A stretch of 17,189 bases of DNA from Methanobacteriota archaeon (GTDB lineage: Archaea > Thermoplasmatota > DTKX01 > GCA-020343715). The notes under the pieces were generated by a model, which had not been told where the DNA came from, did no database searches, and was given only the letters and a program-made list of their open reading frames with translations. Positions 1-7,294 of the stretch are shown piece after piece (position 1 is the first letter of the stretch; every line of letters begins with the position of its first letter). The DNA is taken from NCBI GenBank assembly GCA_030597775.1, contig JAUVRF010000007.1, forward strand, positions 1 through 17,189, written 5' to 3'. The position numbers and the translations under genes are program-made.

Positions 1-2599
1 CGTCCTCCACCACCGCGGCTAGGCTCAGCATGTCCCCTTCCATGAGATGTTCCTTCAGGGTCTCGACGCGGATGGCCACCGTGGGAGCGTCGTTGTGGGA
101 GAGGACGGTAACGTCGAAGTACACGTCGGAGTAGAGGCCCGCCTCGTCCTGGACATGGACCCGTACCTGGTGCTTGCCAACGTTGTTCTGTCCGGGGGTG
201 AAGTTGATCTGCCCGGTGCGAGGGTCGATGTCGAACATGGAAGTGGTGTCGGAGAAGGTGAGCCTGTCGCCCAGGTCCGGGTCCATGGCCACGATGAACA
301 TGAGGACCGGTTCATCCTCGTGCCAGATCTGTTCCTCCACGGGCTCGATGACAGGGGGCTGGTTGATGTTGATGACCACCAGCTCCCAGGGCAGGGTGTG
401 GCTCAGGCCGCCCGAGTCGGTCACCGTCAGGTTGCCATGGTGGGTCCCGACGTCGTCGTTGGTGGGCGTGAACGCGATGATACCGCCGGGCAGAATCGAG
501 AACAGCTCGGGGTCCAGCGTGAAAGTGTGGGACTCGGACGGGTCCTCGAGAAGGTCGGGGTCGGTGAACGGAACGGTGTACGAGAACAGCTCGCCCTCGG
601 TGAGCTGGGCGCGGTCGAGCTCGGCCAGGACCGGCGGGTCGTTCACGTTGACGACCTCGATCGACACGTTGATCTGGTCCGCGGCACCCATTGGGTCCCG
701 GGCGATCACGGATATGTTCACGATGCCGACGTGCTCTCCTTCTGGCACCCACGTGAGGCGCCCGTTCTGGACCCCCATGAACATGCTGCCGACGCTGCCG
801 ACCAGCGTCCAGGAGAACCGCCGGTCCCCGTCCTCATCCAGGGCTGTGAAGTTGTACGAGAACAGTTCGTCCTCCAGGGCGACCAAGGCCCCCGGGTCCA
901 CGATGGACGGCCGGTCGTTGACGTTGGTGATGGAGATGGCGAAGGTCACGCTTGCTTTGTTCCCTTGGCTATCTGAAAGGGTGACGGTCACGTTGTACCG
1001 TCCCACATCCTCCTGCGATGGCGTGAACACGATCCGGCCACTGGTCGGGTCAACGTCGAAGATCGGCGTGTCGTCGGAGAAGGTGAGGATGTCCCCGTAG
1101 GGCACATCCGGGTCGTAAAAGGTCAGATTGAGCTCGAAGGGCACGTCCTCGTCGATGAACAGGTCCCCGGGGTCGTCCAGCGTGGGCGGGTCGTTCACCG
1201 GTTCCACAATGACGGTGATGTCGTCCGAGGCGGTGCTGAGACCCCACACGTCCATGCCTGTGAACCGGAAGGTGAGCTCGCCGGCCCAGTCGTTGGCCAC
1301 GGTGATGAAGTTGACGCTGTGGCCATCGACGTGGATGACCGCATGGACGAGGGAGGCGTTCTCCTCGTACTCGACCGAGTACGTGAGGTCGGGACCGTTG
1401 AAATCGTCATCGAAGCTGAGGGCCAGGTCAAGCCCCTTCGAGAGGTCCAAATCCTCGGTCATCACCACGTCCGCAGCGCCCAGGAACTCGGGTGGCTGGT
1501 TGTTGACCTCCCTGACGCTCACGGAGAGGGCCGAGACCCTCACCAGCCCCCAGGTGGGCTGCCGTACCTTGAACACGAGGGGAACGCTCACGGCCTGGGG
1601 GGACGGGGGTATCGAGTCCACGTAGGCCTGCAACGCCGCCTTGAAGCCCTGGGCGTCGCCCAGCGTCACGCTTCCGGTGAACGGCCCGCTGAAGCTCCAG
1701 ATGGGGGGGCCATTGCCAACGGCCAGGGAAACGTCTTCTGGGCGCTGGAGTGTATCGTTCCGAAGAACGCTCACCACCACGTAGTCGGTGGACACGTACC
1801 CGAGGTCGGGCCAACCCACGGCGCTCGCCTCGTCATGCATGCCGAACACCAGGATGTTCACGTGGCCGAAGTTGTCGGTGTAGTCGTAGGGGTCCATCAG
1901 GGTGTGGGAGAACATCCGCACCTGATCGCGAGAGTCGTTCGACGCGTAGCTGTTGGTGAGGAGCCACTTGTTGCCGGTGTAGTTCCAGACGTAGATCATC
2001 GCCCCGTGGGTGATGGTGTCGTTCTGGAGGTTCTGGCCGAAACCGTACCAGGTCAGCTCGAGACGCACCATGTCCGTCTTGTTGACGAGCATGTCCAACA
2101 AGTGATATGGATAATGGAAGGGTGGGGGACCCAGGCCCTGGGTGGTACCGCTCGTCACGTTCTGGCCGTCCAGGGAGGCGATGGCGTCCTCCATTTCCCG
2201 GTCGAAGCGGAACTGGTTGTAGTTGGATGGTGAGGTCACGGGCGGAAAGGCACCGTTCTCGCCCCTGAAGGCCATGTGGGCCACGCCAGGAGCGTCGGAA
2301 AAATCGGTGGGAGTGCCTTTCAGGCTGTAGCGCTCCACGCCCTCCAGCGTGATACTGGCAGCGGTGACCGTCCCCGAATTGGGAATGGAAACGTGGTAGG
2401 TGGAGTTCTCACGGGACCGCTCGAAGTTCACTCCGACCGGGACGTTGTGCTCCTCGAAGTGCTTCACGGTCCAGCTGCCCCTGTCACCCGTCCGGTCGTC
2501 CCCGTCATTCCCGGCCCCGCCCGCCAGGGCCGCAGCCAGCGGCATAACGAGGAGCAGGACCGATAGCGTCAGGACGGCCAGTTTTCCAACCTTTCCCAC
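1..2599 (-). CDS. Large secreted surface protein with tandem Ig-like/cadherin-like (CADG-type) domains, partial (C-terminus off the left edge)
   Basis: One minus-strand frame stays open from 2599 to the left edge (866 codons). I chose the GTG at 2599: it is followed by a short basic stretch and a hydrophobic core (LAVLTLSVLLLVMPLAAALAG), as in a Sec signal peptide, and a TATA element lies about 38 nt upstream with GGTGG just before the start. Residues about 30-360 form a beta-rich region with many N-X-S/T sequons, which I do not recognise; it could be a jelly-roll or sugar-binding sandwich. From residue 365 on, boundary motifs of the VNDPP type recur at residues about 365, 468, 560, 652, 745 and 835, giving repeats of about 92 residues. 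This is the signature of CADG/cadherin-like Ig folds in archaeal cell-surface proteins. Likely role: an exported adhesive or structural protein. An anchor, if any, lies beyond the edge. The exact function is unknown. Confidence 0.85.
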   Translation of the reverse strand, partial: MGKVGKLAVLTLSVLLLVMPLAAALAGGAGNDGDDRTGDRGSWTVKHFEEHNVPVGVNFERSRENSTYHVSIPNSGTVTAASITLEGVERYSLKGTPTDFSDAPGVAHMAFRGENGAFPPVTSPSNYNQFRFDREMEDAIASLDGQNVTSGTTQGLGPPPFHYPYHLLDMLVNKTDMVRLELTWYGFGQNLQNDTITHGAMIYVWNYTGNKWLLTNSYASNDSRDQVRMFSHTLMDPYDYTDNFGHVNILVFGMHDEASAVGWPDLGYVSTDYVVVSVLRNDTLQRPEDVSLAVGNGPPIWSFSGPFTGSVTLGDAQGFKAALQAYVDSIPPSPQAVSVPLVFKVRQPTWGLVRVSALSVSVREVNNQPPEFLGAADVVMTEDLDLSKGLDLALSFDDDFNGPDLTYSVEYEENASLVHAVIHVDGHSVNFITVANDWAGELTFRFTGMDVWGLSTASDDITVIVEPVNDPPTLDDPGDLFIDEDVPFELNLTFYDPDVPYGDILTFSDDTPIFDVDPTSGRIVFTPSQEDVGRYNVTVTLSDSQGNKASVTFAISITNVNDRPSIVDPGALVALEDELFSYNFTALDEDGDRRFSWTLVGSVGSMFMGVQNGRLTWVPEGEHVGIVNISVIARDPMGAADQINVSIEVVNVNDPPVLAELDRAQLTEGELFSYTVPFTDPDLLEDPSESHTFTLDPELFSILPGGIIAFTPTNDDVGTHHGNLTVTDSGGLSHTLPWELVVININQPPVIEPVEEQIWHEDEPVLMFIVAMDPDLGDRLTFSDTTSMFDIDPRTGQINFTPGQNNVGKHQVRVHVQDEAGLYSDVYFDVTVLSHNDAPTVAIRVETLKEHLMEGDMLSLAAVVED
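2..1507 (-). repeat. Tandem protein repeat region, about 92-residue Ig/cadherin-like units
   Basis: Domain-boundary motifs are VNNQPP (residue 365), VNDPP (468), VNDRP (560), VNDPP (652), INQPP (745) and HNDAP (835). The spacings are 103, 92, 92, 93 and 90 residues. Each unit ends with V-x-V-x-x-x-N-D-x-P and has a midpoint F-D-[VI]-D-P-x-[TS]-G-type turn, as in calcium-binding CADG repeats. The series continues past the window edge. Confidence 0.8.
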
Positions 2600-2632
2600 G
2601 ATACCACCAAGCCAGGCGCTATAGAGCCAGGT

Positions 2633-2642
2633 CTTATAAAAG
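2633..2642. promoter_or_regulatory. Shared bidirectional TATA element
   Basis: The sequence CTTATAAAAG reads as a TATA box on both strands (TTTATAAG on the minus strand). It sits about 27 nt before the ATG at 2665, giving a very short or absent leader, and about 38 nt before the GTG at 2599 on the other side. No other A/T-rich stretch exists in this 65-bp divergent gap. Confidence 0.6.
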
Positions 2643-2664
2643 GGTTTTCAACGAGGATATCCTC

Positions 2665-3183
2665 ATGGGAACGGGGAAGCCTTTAATCGGCCCGCGGCCC
2701 ATAGTACGTCCGATAGTCGTGGGCCGCCTCTTCATCGTGCTCGTGGTGATCGTCGTTGCGCTTGTCATAGCGGTCGCCATCGGGGGCATGTACATCCGCC
2801 AGTACCAGCACCTTCATGTGGACGTCGACTCGGCCAAGAGCAATTACAGCATCGAGGTCGGCGATGTGTACGAGCTCACCCTGGTCCTCCGCCTCACCAA
2901 CGACGGTAGTGTCGACCTCTACGTTCCCCCCACGACCTTCGACCTGTACGTGGACGGAGTGAAGGCGGGTCCGGGCGAGGCCGCGGAGGTCACCGTCCCC
3001 GCAGGCAGTATGGCATGGACCACGGCCGTCGTCGCGATCAGCGCGGCACACGCTCCCCTCGCATACATTGCCCTGGTCGACCCGGGCGAGGACAAGATAA
3101 CCCTGGTCGGCGAGGCCCACGTGGAGGTGGGACCCTTCACGCTGGACTACCCCTTCGAGGAGTCCTTCATGATGAACGTGTGA
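2665..3183 (+). CDS. Membrane-anchored LEA14-like (WHy/LEA_2) domain protein
   Basis: A 172-residue protein. A short basic N-terminus is followed by one strong membrane helix at about residues 20-42, then a beta-sandwich from about residue 50 to the end. The pattern (a strand ending in L-x-L-T-N-D-G-S, then D-L-Y-V-D-G, then V-P-A-G-S, ending G-E-A-H-V-E-V-G-P-F) resembles the LEA14/WHy fold found in many archaeal membrane-anchored proteins linked to desiccation or stress. The domain probably lies outside the membrane. The ATG is supported by GAGG at 2653-2656 and the TATA element at 2633. It is divergent from the large surface protein. The family call rests on pattern resemblance only; no catalytic residues are expected. 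The precise role is unknown. Confidence 0.7.
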   Translation: MGTGKPLIGPRPIVRPIVVGRLFIVLVVIVVALVIAVAIGGMYIRQYQHLHVDVDSAKSNYSIEVGDVYELTLVLRLTNDGSVDLYVPPTTFDLYVDGVKAGPGEAAEVTVPAGSMAWTTAVVAISAAHAPLAYIALVDPGEDKITLVGEAHVEVGPFTLDYPFEESFMMNV

Positions 3184-3215
3184 GCAATTCACCGCGGTCC
3201 ATACAGGACCAAACC

Positions 3216-3221
3216 TTTTTT
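3216..3221 (+). terminator. T6 tract, possible transcription end of the LEA14-like gene
   Basis: A run of six T lies 33 nt after the stop at 3183. Archaeal transcription often ends at short T tracts, so this may end the upstream transcript. It lies only 2 nt before the next start codon. The signal is short and weak. Confidence 0.3.
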
Positions 3222-3223
3222 GT

Positions 3224-3913
3224 GTGACCTCGACCATCCTTGCCAGAGCACCAGGAGGCCATGGCCTGGAGAACGAGGACCCCAACCGGCGCAAGCGCAA
3301 GGGCAGGTCCGCCTCGGGGGAGGTGGACGGTCCCATCATGCAGCCAAAGGCCACCATCTTCGAGAAGGTGGAGACCGACGAGGACGCATCATTGGATGAG
3401 TTCGAACCGGTCTCACACGACGAGCCCGATATCGAATGGGCCACCGGGGAGGACGGTGAGGTGGTGGAGGAGCGCTGGGAGGCCCTGCTGGAGGACCTCT
3501 TCACCGACCTCGTGGACCAGGAGGACATGGATGCTTTCGAGGAGGTCATCGAGAAAATCGGCTGGTCATCAGGAGAGGTGATATGGGAGGGCATGGACTT
3601 CGACCAGATGTTCACGGATTCGGGCGAGTTCCATGCCTTCGAGCTCCTCTCCCGCAAGGACCAGCGAGCCTTCCTCAGGGACCGCCTCAGGGCCCAGCAG
3701 GCATCCGGAGTGGCCGAGGCGGGGGACGGGGAGATCGACCTGGACACCGACCGGCGAAACGACCCTGGCCGGCCAAGGCCCACCCCGGCAAAGACGACCG
3801 ATAGGAAGGGCTCCAGGTCCCTGGTCTCGTACGAGACCGAGACGGAGCATCTGCCCGAGGACCTGGACATCGGCATCGCAACGGACAAGGGAAAGCGGCG
3901 AAGACGGACTTGA
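3224..3913 (+). CDS. Unrecognised acidic protein with basic tails
   Basis: A 229-residue frame with clear coding bias (strong G/C third positions). I do not recognise a family. It has a basic patch at about residues 21-30 (NRRKRKGR), then a very acidic stretch (about 45-110), a predicted helical core at about 80-158 containing W85, W114 and W121, a low-complexity linker rich in Asp, Arg and Pro, and a basic end (RRRRT). No cysteines, membrane segments or signal peptide are seen, so it is probably a soluble cytoplasmic protein. The only reasonable full-length start is the GTG at 3224; there is no good Shine-Dalgarno, so it may be leaderless. The next in-frame ATG (3338) would remove the first basic patch. 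It lies upstream of nfeD/SPFH but has its own gap. Confidence 0.7.
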   Translation: MTSTILARAPGGHGLENEDPNRRKRKGRSASGEVDGPIMQPKATIFEKVETDEDASLDEFEPVSHDEPDIEWATGEDGEVVEERWEALLEDLFTDLVDQEDMDAFEEVIEKIGWSSGEVIWEGMDFDQMFTDSGEFHAFELLSRKDQRAFLRDRLRAQQASGVAEAGDGEIDLDTDRRNDPGRPRPTPAKTTDRKGSRSLVSYETETEHLPEDLDIGIATDKGKRRRRT

Positions 3914-3959
3914 ACCGGTCATGCCAGCTTCGGGGCCAGTACCCTTTGGAAGGGATAGG

Positions 3960-3966
3960 ATTTAAG
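3960..3966 (+). promoter_or_regulatory. Probable TATA box of the nfeD-SPFH unit
   Basis: ATTTAAG stands in a locally A/T-rich patch between two GC-rich genes. Transcription would be expected near 3988-3992, about 15-19 nt before the proposed CTG start at 4007. Confidence 0.5.
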
Positions 3967-4006
3967 TAGATGGAATATCCTAATGCAAGATACGGGGGAA
4001 TGAACA

Positions 4007-4501
4007 CTGGTCGTCAACAGCATCGGGCTGATCATCTTCGTCGTCGGCGTCGTCCTGATATTGGCCGAGGCCTTCACCCCCGGGACCTTCATCCTTGTGC
4101 CAGGCATCGCCCTCATGATCGTGGGCGCGCTCCTGATGGCACTACCAGAGCTCACAACCAGCCTGTGGGCTCCCGTGATCTTCATCCTGGCCTTCGTGCC
4201 CGCCTTCCTGATCGCCTTCTACTTCTACAAGCACCTGGCTCCACCCGGTAAACCTACAACATTGTCCTCCGATGCCCTCGTGGGGAGGACCGGCTGGGTC
4301 AAGAGGGACGTCTCCCCCGGCAACATAAGGGGCAAGGTCATGATCGAGCAGGAGACGTGGAGCGCCACCTCGGAGCAGGTCATACCCGAGGGGACCAAGG
4401 TGGTCGTCACCAACGTGGTGGGGGTCCAGGTGGTTGTTCGACCGGTGGACCAGAGCACCACGGCCAGTTGGGAGGAGACCCTTGTGGAGGTGGATGCCTA
4501 G
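4007..4501 (+). CDS. NfeD-family membrane protein (apparent CTG start)
   Basis: NfeD proteins pair with SPFH/stomatin proteins in membrane microdomains; this is the short, protease-less type. Taken from 4007, the 164-residue product has membrane helix 1 (about 4-20), the conserved AEAFTPGTFIL-type turn (20-30), two more helices (about 31-47 and 54-74), and a C-terminal OB-fold (about 88-147: VGRTGWVKRD, then WSA, then IPEGTKVVVTNVVG). The frame opens after a TGA at 4001, and no ATG, GTG or TTG precedes helix 1. Options are CTG 4007 with GGGGGA (3995-4000) upstream, TTG 4061, which would delete helix 1, or a one-base frameshift from the ATG at 4000, which is in the neighbouring frame. I favour CTG or a frameshift. 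The SPFH gene follows 42 nt later. Confidence 0.85.
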   Translation: MVVNSIGLIIFVVGVVLILAEAFTPGTFILVPGIALMIVGALLMALPELTTSLWAPVIFILAFVPAFLIAFYFYKHLAPPGKPTTLSSDALVGRTGWVKRDVSPGNIRGKVMIEQETWSATSEQVIPEGTKVVVTNVVGVQVVVRPVDQSTTASWEETLVEVDA

Positions 4502-4538
4502 GGGCACCCACCCCATCAATGTTCATTCATCACATTCG

Positions 4539-4548
4539 AGGAAGTGAT
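4539..4548 (+). promoter_or_regulatory. Shine-Dalgarno site that fixes the SPFH start
   Basis: AGGAAGTGAT matches the archaeal anti-SD complement AGGAGGTGAT at 9 of 10 positions and ends 4 nt before the ATG at 4553. An in-frame GTG at 4544 lies inside this site and is therefore unlikely to be the start. Confidence 0.65.
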
Positions 4549-4552
4549 ATCG

Positions 4553-5818
4553 ATGGAAGACGGGATTCGCAAGCCCATGTGGGCCCGAGGGGCCTTCGTG
4601 GCGATGTTGACGATTGTGACAATGGCCATGCTGGCCTCGGCCGTGGCCGCCCAGGACGAGGAGCCCAGTTCCGAGGTCTACTTCTTCTGGTTCATCTTCA
4701 TACTGATCGCGCTGCTACTGGTGTTCCTGCTCTACAAGGGAGTGGTCATCATCCAACCCTACGAGCAGGGCCTCAAGATAGTTCTGGGCAAGTACTCTGG
4801 CCGGTTGAACCCCGGCCTCAACCTCGTCCCGCCGCTCATCACCAGTGTGATCCGCATGGACCTGCGTACCCAGGTGTTCGACGTGCCACAGCAGGAGGTC
4901 ATCACCAAGGACAACTCCCCCACCCGGGTGGACGCCATCATCTACATCAAGATCGTCGACCCGGAGAAGGCGTTCTTCCAGGTGACGAACTACAAGCTGG
5001 CAACGGTGGCCCTTGCCCAGACCACCCTCCGGTCCACCATCGGTGACATGGAGCTGGACGAGATCCTGTACAACAGGGCGGTCATCAACCACCAGCTCAG
5101 GGACACCCTGGACGAGGCCACGGACCCCTGGGGCGTCAAGGTGGAGATGGTGGAGATCCGCGAGGTGGACCCCGTCGGCGCCGTCAAGGCGGCCATGGAG
5201 GAGCAGACCGCCGCGGAGAGGGAACGACGTGCGGCCATCCTGCGCGCCGACGGTGTGAAGCGGTCGGCCATCCTGGAGGCGGAGGGCGCCAAGCGGTCGC
5301 GCATCCTGCAGGCGGAGGGCATCAAGCAGTCGAAGATCGTCGAGGCGGAGGGCGAGCGGCTGCGCCAGATCCTTGTGGCCCAGGGAGAGGCCCAGGCGCT
5401 GCGCATCATGGCCGTCGGCGCGGCCACGCTGGACCAGAAGGCCCTCACGGTCAAGTCCCTCAACACACTGGCCACCATGGCCAACGGGAAGGCCACCAAG
5501 ATCATATTCCCCTTCGAGGTCAGCAAGCTCATCGAGGGTGCGGCCGAATACATGGGTGCCAGCCGGACCGTGCCTGACCGCCCCATCTCGGATGTCGCAG
5601 AGCTGGAGCGCATAGTCGGTCCGACCCACAGCATCCTCGGGGAGATACCATCACCGGAGAACATCGCGGCCCAGCTGCAGCCCGTCGGGAAGGTGAGTGA
5701 GGAGGATACCGGGGAACCGATGGACCTGGCCGAGCAGGTGATGACCCATGAGCTGGATCTCGACGCCTCGGACACCATGTCCTTGAAGAGGAAGCCGAGA
5801 GAGGAATTGGGAAGGTAG
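4553..5818 (+). CDS. SPFH/Band 7 (stomatin/prohibitin-like) membrane scaffold protein
   Basis: A 421-residue protein taken from the ATG at 4553. It has an N-terminal hydrophobic segment (about 13-33) ending in a signal-peptidase-like AVAAQ, a second membrane helix (about 43-61), and a Band 7 domain (about 63-215) with typical stretches: QPYEQGLKIVLGKY, LNPGLNLVPP, the D-V-P-x-Q-x-x-I-T-K-D-N motif, and WGVKVEMVEIREV. A long coiled coil follows (about 212-300) and contains five 11-residue repeats. SPFH proteins oligomerise into rings or cages that organise membrane patches. The last 90 residues are less conserved and acidic, ending basic. Its neighbour is NfeD, the standard partner, probably in one operon. 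I saw no partner serine protease in the window. Confidence 0.92.
   Translation: MEDGIRKPMWARGAFVAMLTIVTMAMLASAVAAQDEEPSSEVYFFWFIFILIALLLVFLLYKGVVIIQPYEQGLKIVLGKYSGRLNPGLNLVPPLITSVIRMDLRTQVFDVPQQEVITKDNSPTRVDAIIYIKIVDPEKAFFQVTNYKLATVALAQTTLRSTIGDMELDEILYNRAVINHQLRDTLDEATDPWGVKVEMVEIREVDPVGAVKAAMEEQTAAERERRAAILRADGVKRSAILEAEGAKRSRILQAEGIKQSKIVEAEGERLRQILVAQGEAQALRIMAVGAATLDQKALTVKSLNTLATMANGKATKIIFPFEVSKLIEGAAEYMGASRTVPDRPISDVAELERIVGPTHSILGEIPSPENIAAQLQPVGKVSEEDTGEPMDLAEQVMTHELDLDASDTMSLKRKPREELGR
5234..5398 (+). repeat. Five in-frame 33-bp repeats encoding the SPFH coiled coil
   Basis: The units start at 5234, 5267, 5300, 5333 and 5366. The encoded consensus is x-I-L-x-A-E-G-x-K-x-S (11 residues). 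The middle three share the GAGGCGGAGGGC or CAGGCGGAGGGC core. Eleven-residue periodicity is typical of the right-handed coiled coils of stomatin-like proteins, so this is a protein-level repeat and not a mobile or CRISPR repeat. Confidence 0.75.
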
Positions 5819-5922
5819 TAGCTCCCCATGACCCATGGGTCGACCGTATCGTCACGACAGGTCAGAGCTGGTGCTGGACCTCGGGGGCTGGATGATGGAC
5901 GGTCCCGGCATCGCCCGGGGAC
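5819..5922. other. Convergent intergenic region with an imperfect hairpin
   Basis: This is the 104-bp gap between two convergent genes. It holds a perfect 12-nt palindrome, GACCCATGGGTC (5830-5841), and an imperfect inverted repeat, GGTCCCGG / CCGGGGACC (5901-5908 / 5915-5923), abutting the mscS stop codon. There is no T tract on either strand, so termination by these elements is uncertain. Confidence 0.35.
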
Positions 5923-7002
5923 CTAGGTGTCCTTCTCCATGTGGATGACCCGCTGGGGGAAGGGGATCTCTATTTCCTCCTCGGCGAAGCGCCTATTGAT
6001 CTCGAGGCGCGCGTTGTGGGCGATCTTCCACTGGTCGAAGAGGTCGCTGATCCACGCGGTGGCCTTGAAGTTCAAGGAGCTGTCGCCGAACTCCTGGAAG
6101 CGGCAGAACGGCGCCCTGTCGGGGTCGTCGAGGATGACGCCGGGCTGATCCTTGAGGGCCTGGAGCATGATCTCCTGGACCTTGTCCAGGTCGGAACCGT
6201 ACGCAACACCGACGGCGACCTTGGTCTTGAACTTGTGGTCGGGCTCGGTCAGGTTCACGATCTTGCTTCCCGCCATCTCGTTGTTCGGGAATATGATGAT
6301 GTCGTGGTCGAACCTGTTGTACAGCCACGTGGTCCGTAACCCGATCTTCTCCACGCGACAGTAGTCGCCGTCTATGAGGATGGTGTCCCCCACCTTGAAG
6401 GGCCGGTCGGTCATGAGGAAGATGCCGGAGAAGAAGTTGGCCAGCGTGTCCTGCATCGCGAAGGCGATGACCAGGCCGATTATGCCGAAGCCGGCGATGA
6501 ACACCGTCACGTTGACACCCTGGGTGGAGGCGATCCAGAACAGGCCGAAGATGATGATGAGGAGCCCACCGATCTTGTCGACGAGAGGAATGAGCACGTC
6601 GTCCAGCTCCGTCTCCGTCCTCTTGGAGTACTCCATGCCCAGGGGCATGAAGACCGCCTTGAACACCTTGTAGGCGAGGTAGACCACAAGGAATGGCACC
6701 ACGAGGGCATAGACCTTCATCAGCCCGTCCATGAACCAGTCTGGAACGTTGGGGAACACCTGCATCGACTGGATGAACCCGTAGAAGAAGATGAACCCGA
6801 AAACGGGACCCCCGATTATCTTGAGGATCTTCTCGTCCACCTCCGTCTCGGTGTCCTTGAAGGCCCTGCGGAGTACCGGGCGCACGATGAGCAGCACCGC
6901 CAAGCCGATGAGGACCCATATGAGCAGCAGTACCACGAACTGGCCCCATGGTTCGTCAAGGGGAGGAGGCAAGTCTATCTCGTAACCGAGGAAATCCACC
7001 AT
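5923..7002 (-). CDS. Small-conductance mechanosensitive channel, MscS family
   Basis: A 359-residue protein. Membrane helices lie at about 20-42, 62-80, 97-118 and 137-158, followed by the pore helix at about 163-197. That helix carries the family hallmark: G/A-rich F-G-I-I-G-L-V-I-A-F-A, then M-Q-D-T-L-A-N-F-F-S-G-I. The beta domain follows (R-P-F-K-V-G-D at 200-206, then IPN-type FPNNEM at 238-243), then the alpha/beta C-terminus ending in the usual I-P-F-P-Q-R-V-I-H. Such channels open under membrane tension to release solutes during hypo-osmotic shock. Five helices make it longer than E. coli MscS and closer to the YnaI/YkuT type. The ATG at 7002 is preceded by GGTGGGAT, which lies in a possible hairpin. 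It is convergent with the SPFH gene and downstream of a small zinc-ribbon gene on the same strand. Confidence 0.93.
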   Translation of the reverse strand: MVDFLGYEIDLPPPLDEPWGQFVVLLLIWVLIGLAVLLIVRPVLRRAFKDTETEVDEKILKIIGGPVFGFIFFYGFIQSMQVFPNVPDWFMDGLMKVYALVVPFLVVYLAYKVFKAVFMPLGMEYSKRTETELDDVLIPLVDKIGGLLIIIFGLFWIASTQGVNVTVFIAGFGIIGLVIAFAMQDTLANFFSGIFLMTDRPFKVGDTILIDGDYCRVEKIGLRTTWLYNRFDHDIIIFPNNEMAGSKIVNLTEPDHKFKTKVAVGVAYGSDLDKVQEIMLQALKDQPGVILDDPDRAPFCRFQEFGDSSLNFKATAWISDLFDQWKIAHNARLEINRRFAEEEIEIPFPQRVIHMEKDT

Positions 7003-7004
7003 GA

Positions 7005-7026
7005 TATCCCACCATCCCGGGGGATA
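7005..7026 (-). promoter_or_regulatory. Possible start-masking hairpin in the mscS leader
   Basis: On the minus strand, TATCCC (7026-7021) can pair with GGGATA (7010-7005) across a 10-nt loop, ending 2 nt before the ATG at 7002. The second arm overlaps the GGTGGGAT ribosome-binding site. Six base pairs only, so this may be chance. Confidence 0.3.
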
Positions 7027-7077
7027 GCAGGATGTGCAGAAAAAGATTGTCCTCCGGCCGGTCCGGTCAGGGGAGCA

Positions 7078-7272
7078 TCAGATGAGGCTTATCCAGCTGA
7101 CGACGGCATTCTCCTCCACCTGCTTGGCGAAGAGCGCCGCATCCTCGAAGTGGACCTCGAGCCTACCAGTGCATCCGGGGACCAGGCATCTTCCTCCCAG
7201 GTTGTTCACCTGGATCGCACCGCAATCATCACACACCATCCTTGGTATGAACTTCCTCTCCACAGGTCGCAC
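7078..7272 (-). CDS. Small zinc-ribbon protein, function unknown
   Basis: A 64-residue protein. C14-x2-C17 and C29-x4-C34 form a compact four-cysteine zinc-binding site; the second pair (CLVPGC) has four residues between the cysteines instead of two. The rest is a short beta/alpha tail (FEDAALFAKQVEEN). I do not recognise the family. The GTG at 7272 is 27 nt downstream of a strong TATA element (7295-7304), which fits a leaderless or near-leaderless message. It is 75 nt upstream of mscS on the same strand and divergent from the ribosomal operon. Possible roles include a nucleic-acid-binding or translation-associated ribbon, but this is guesswork. Confidence 0.7.
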   Translation of the reverse strand: MRPVERKFIPRMVCDDCGAIQVNNLGGRCLVPGCTGRLEVHFEDAALFAKQVEENAVVSWISLI

Positions 7273-7294
7273 CAGGGGTCAGATGGAACGGCAG

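Noticed and set aside
47..2566. Long plus-strand open frames (for example 47-976 and 1319-2233)
   Set aside because: They are antisense to the continuous minus-strand CADG-type gene, whose repeats are clearly protein-like. High GC content produces open shadow frames.
2683..3888. A 401-codon minus-strand open frame
   Set aside because: It spans two plus-strand genes, and its translation is Ser/Arg/Val-rich low-complexity sequence with no family pattern.
4544..4552. GTG at 4544 as the SPFH start
   Set aside because: It falls inside a 9-of-10 match to the ideal Shine-Dalgarno sequence serving the ATG at 4553.
5234..5398. Regular 33-bp repeats considered as a CRISPR array
   Set aside because: The repeats are contiguous, without spacers, stay in frame, and encode the 11-residue coiled-coil motif of SPFH proteins.
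4715..5629. A 304-codon minus-strand open frame
   Set aside because: Antisense to the SPFH gene; composition is that of a reverse shadow of its coiled-coil repeats.
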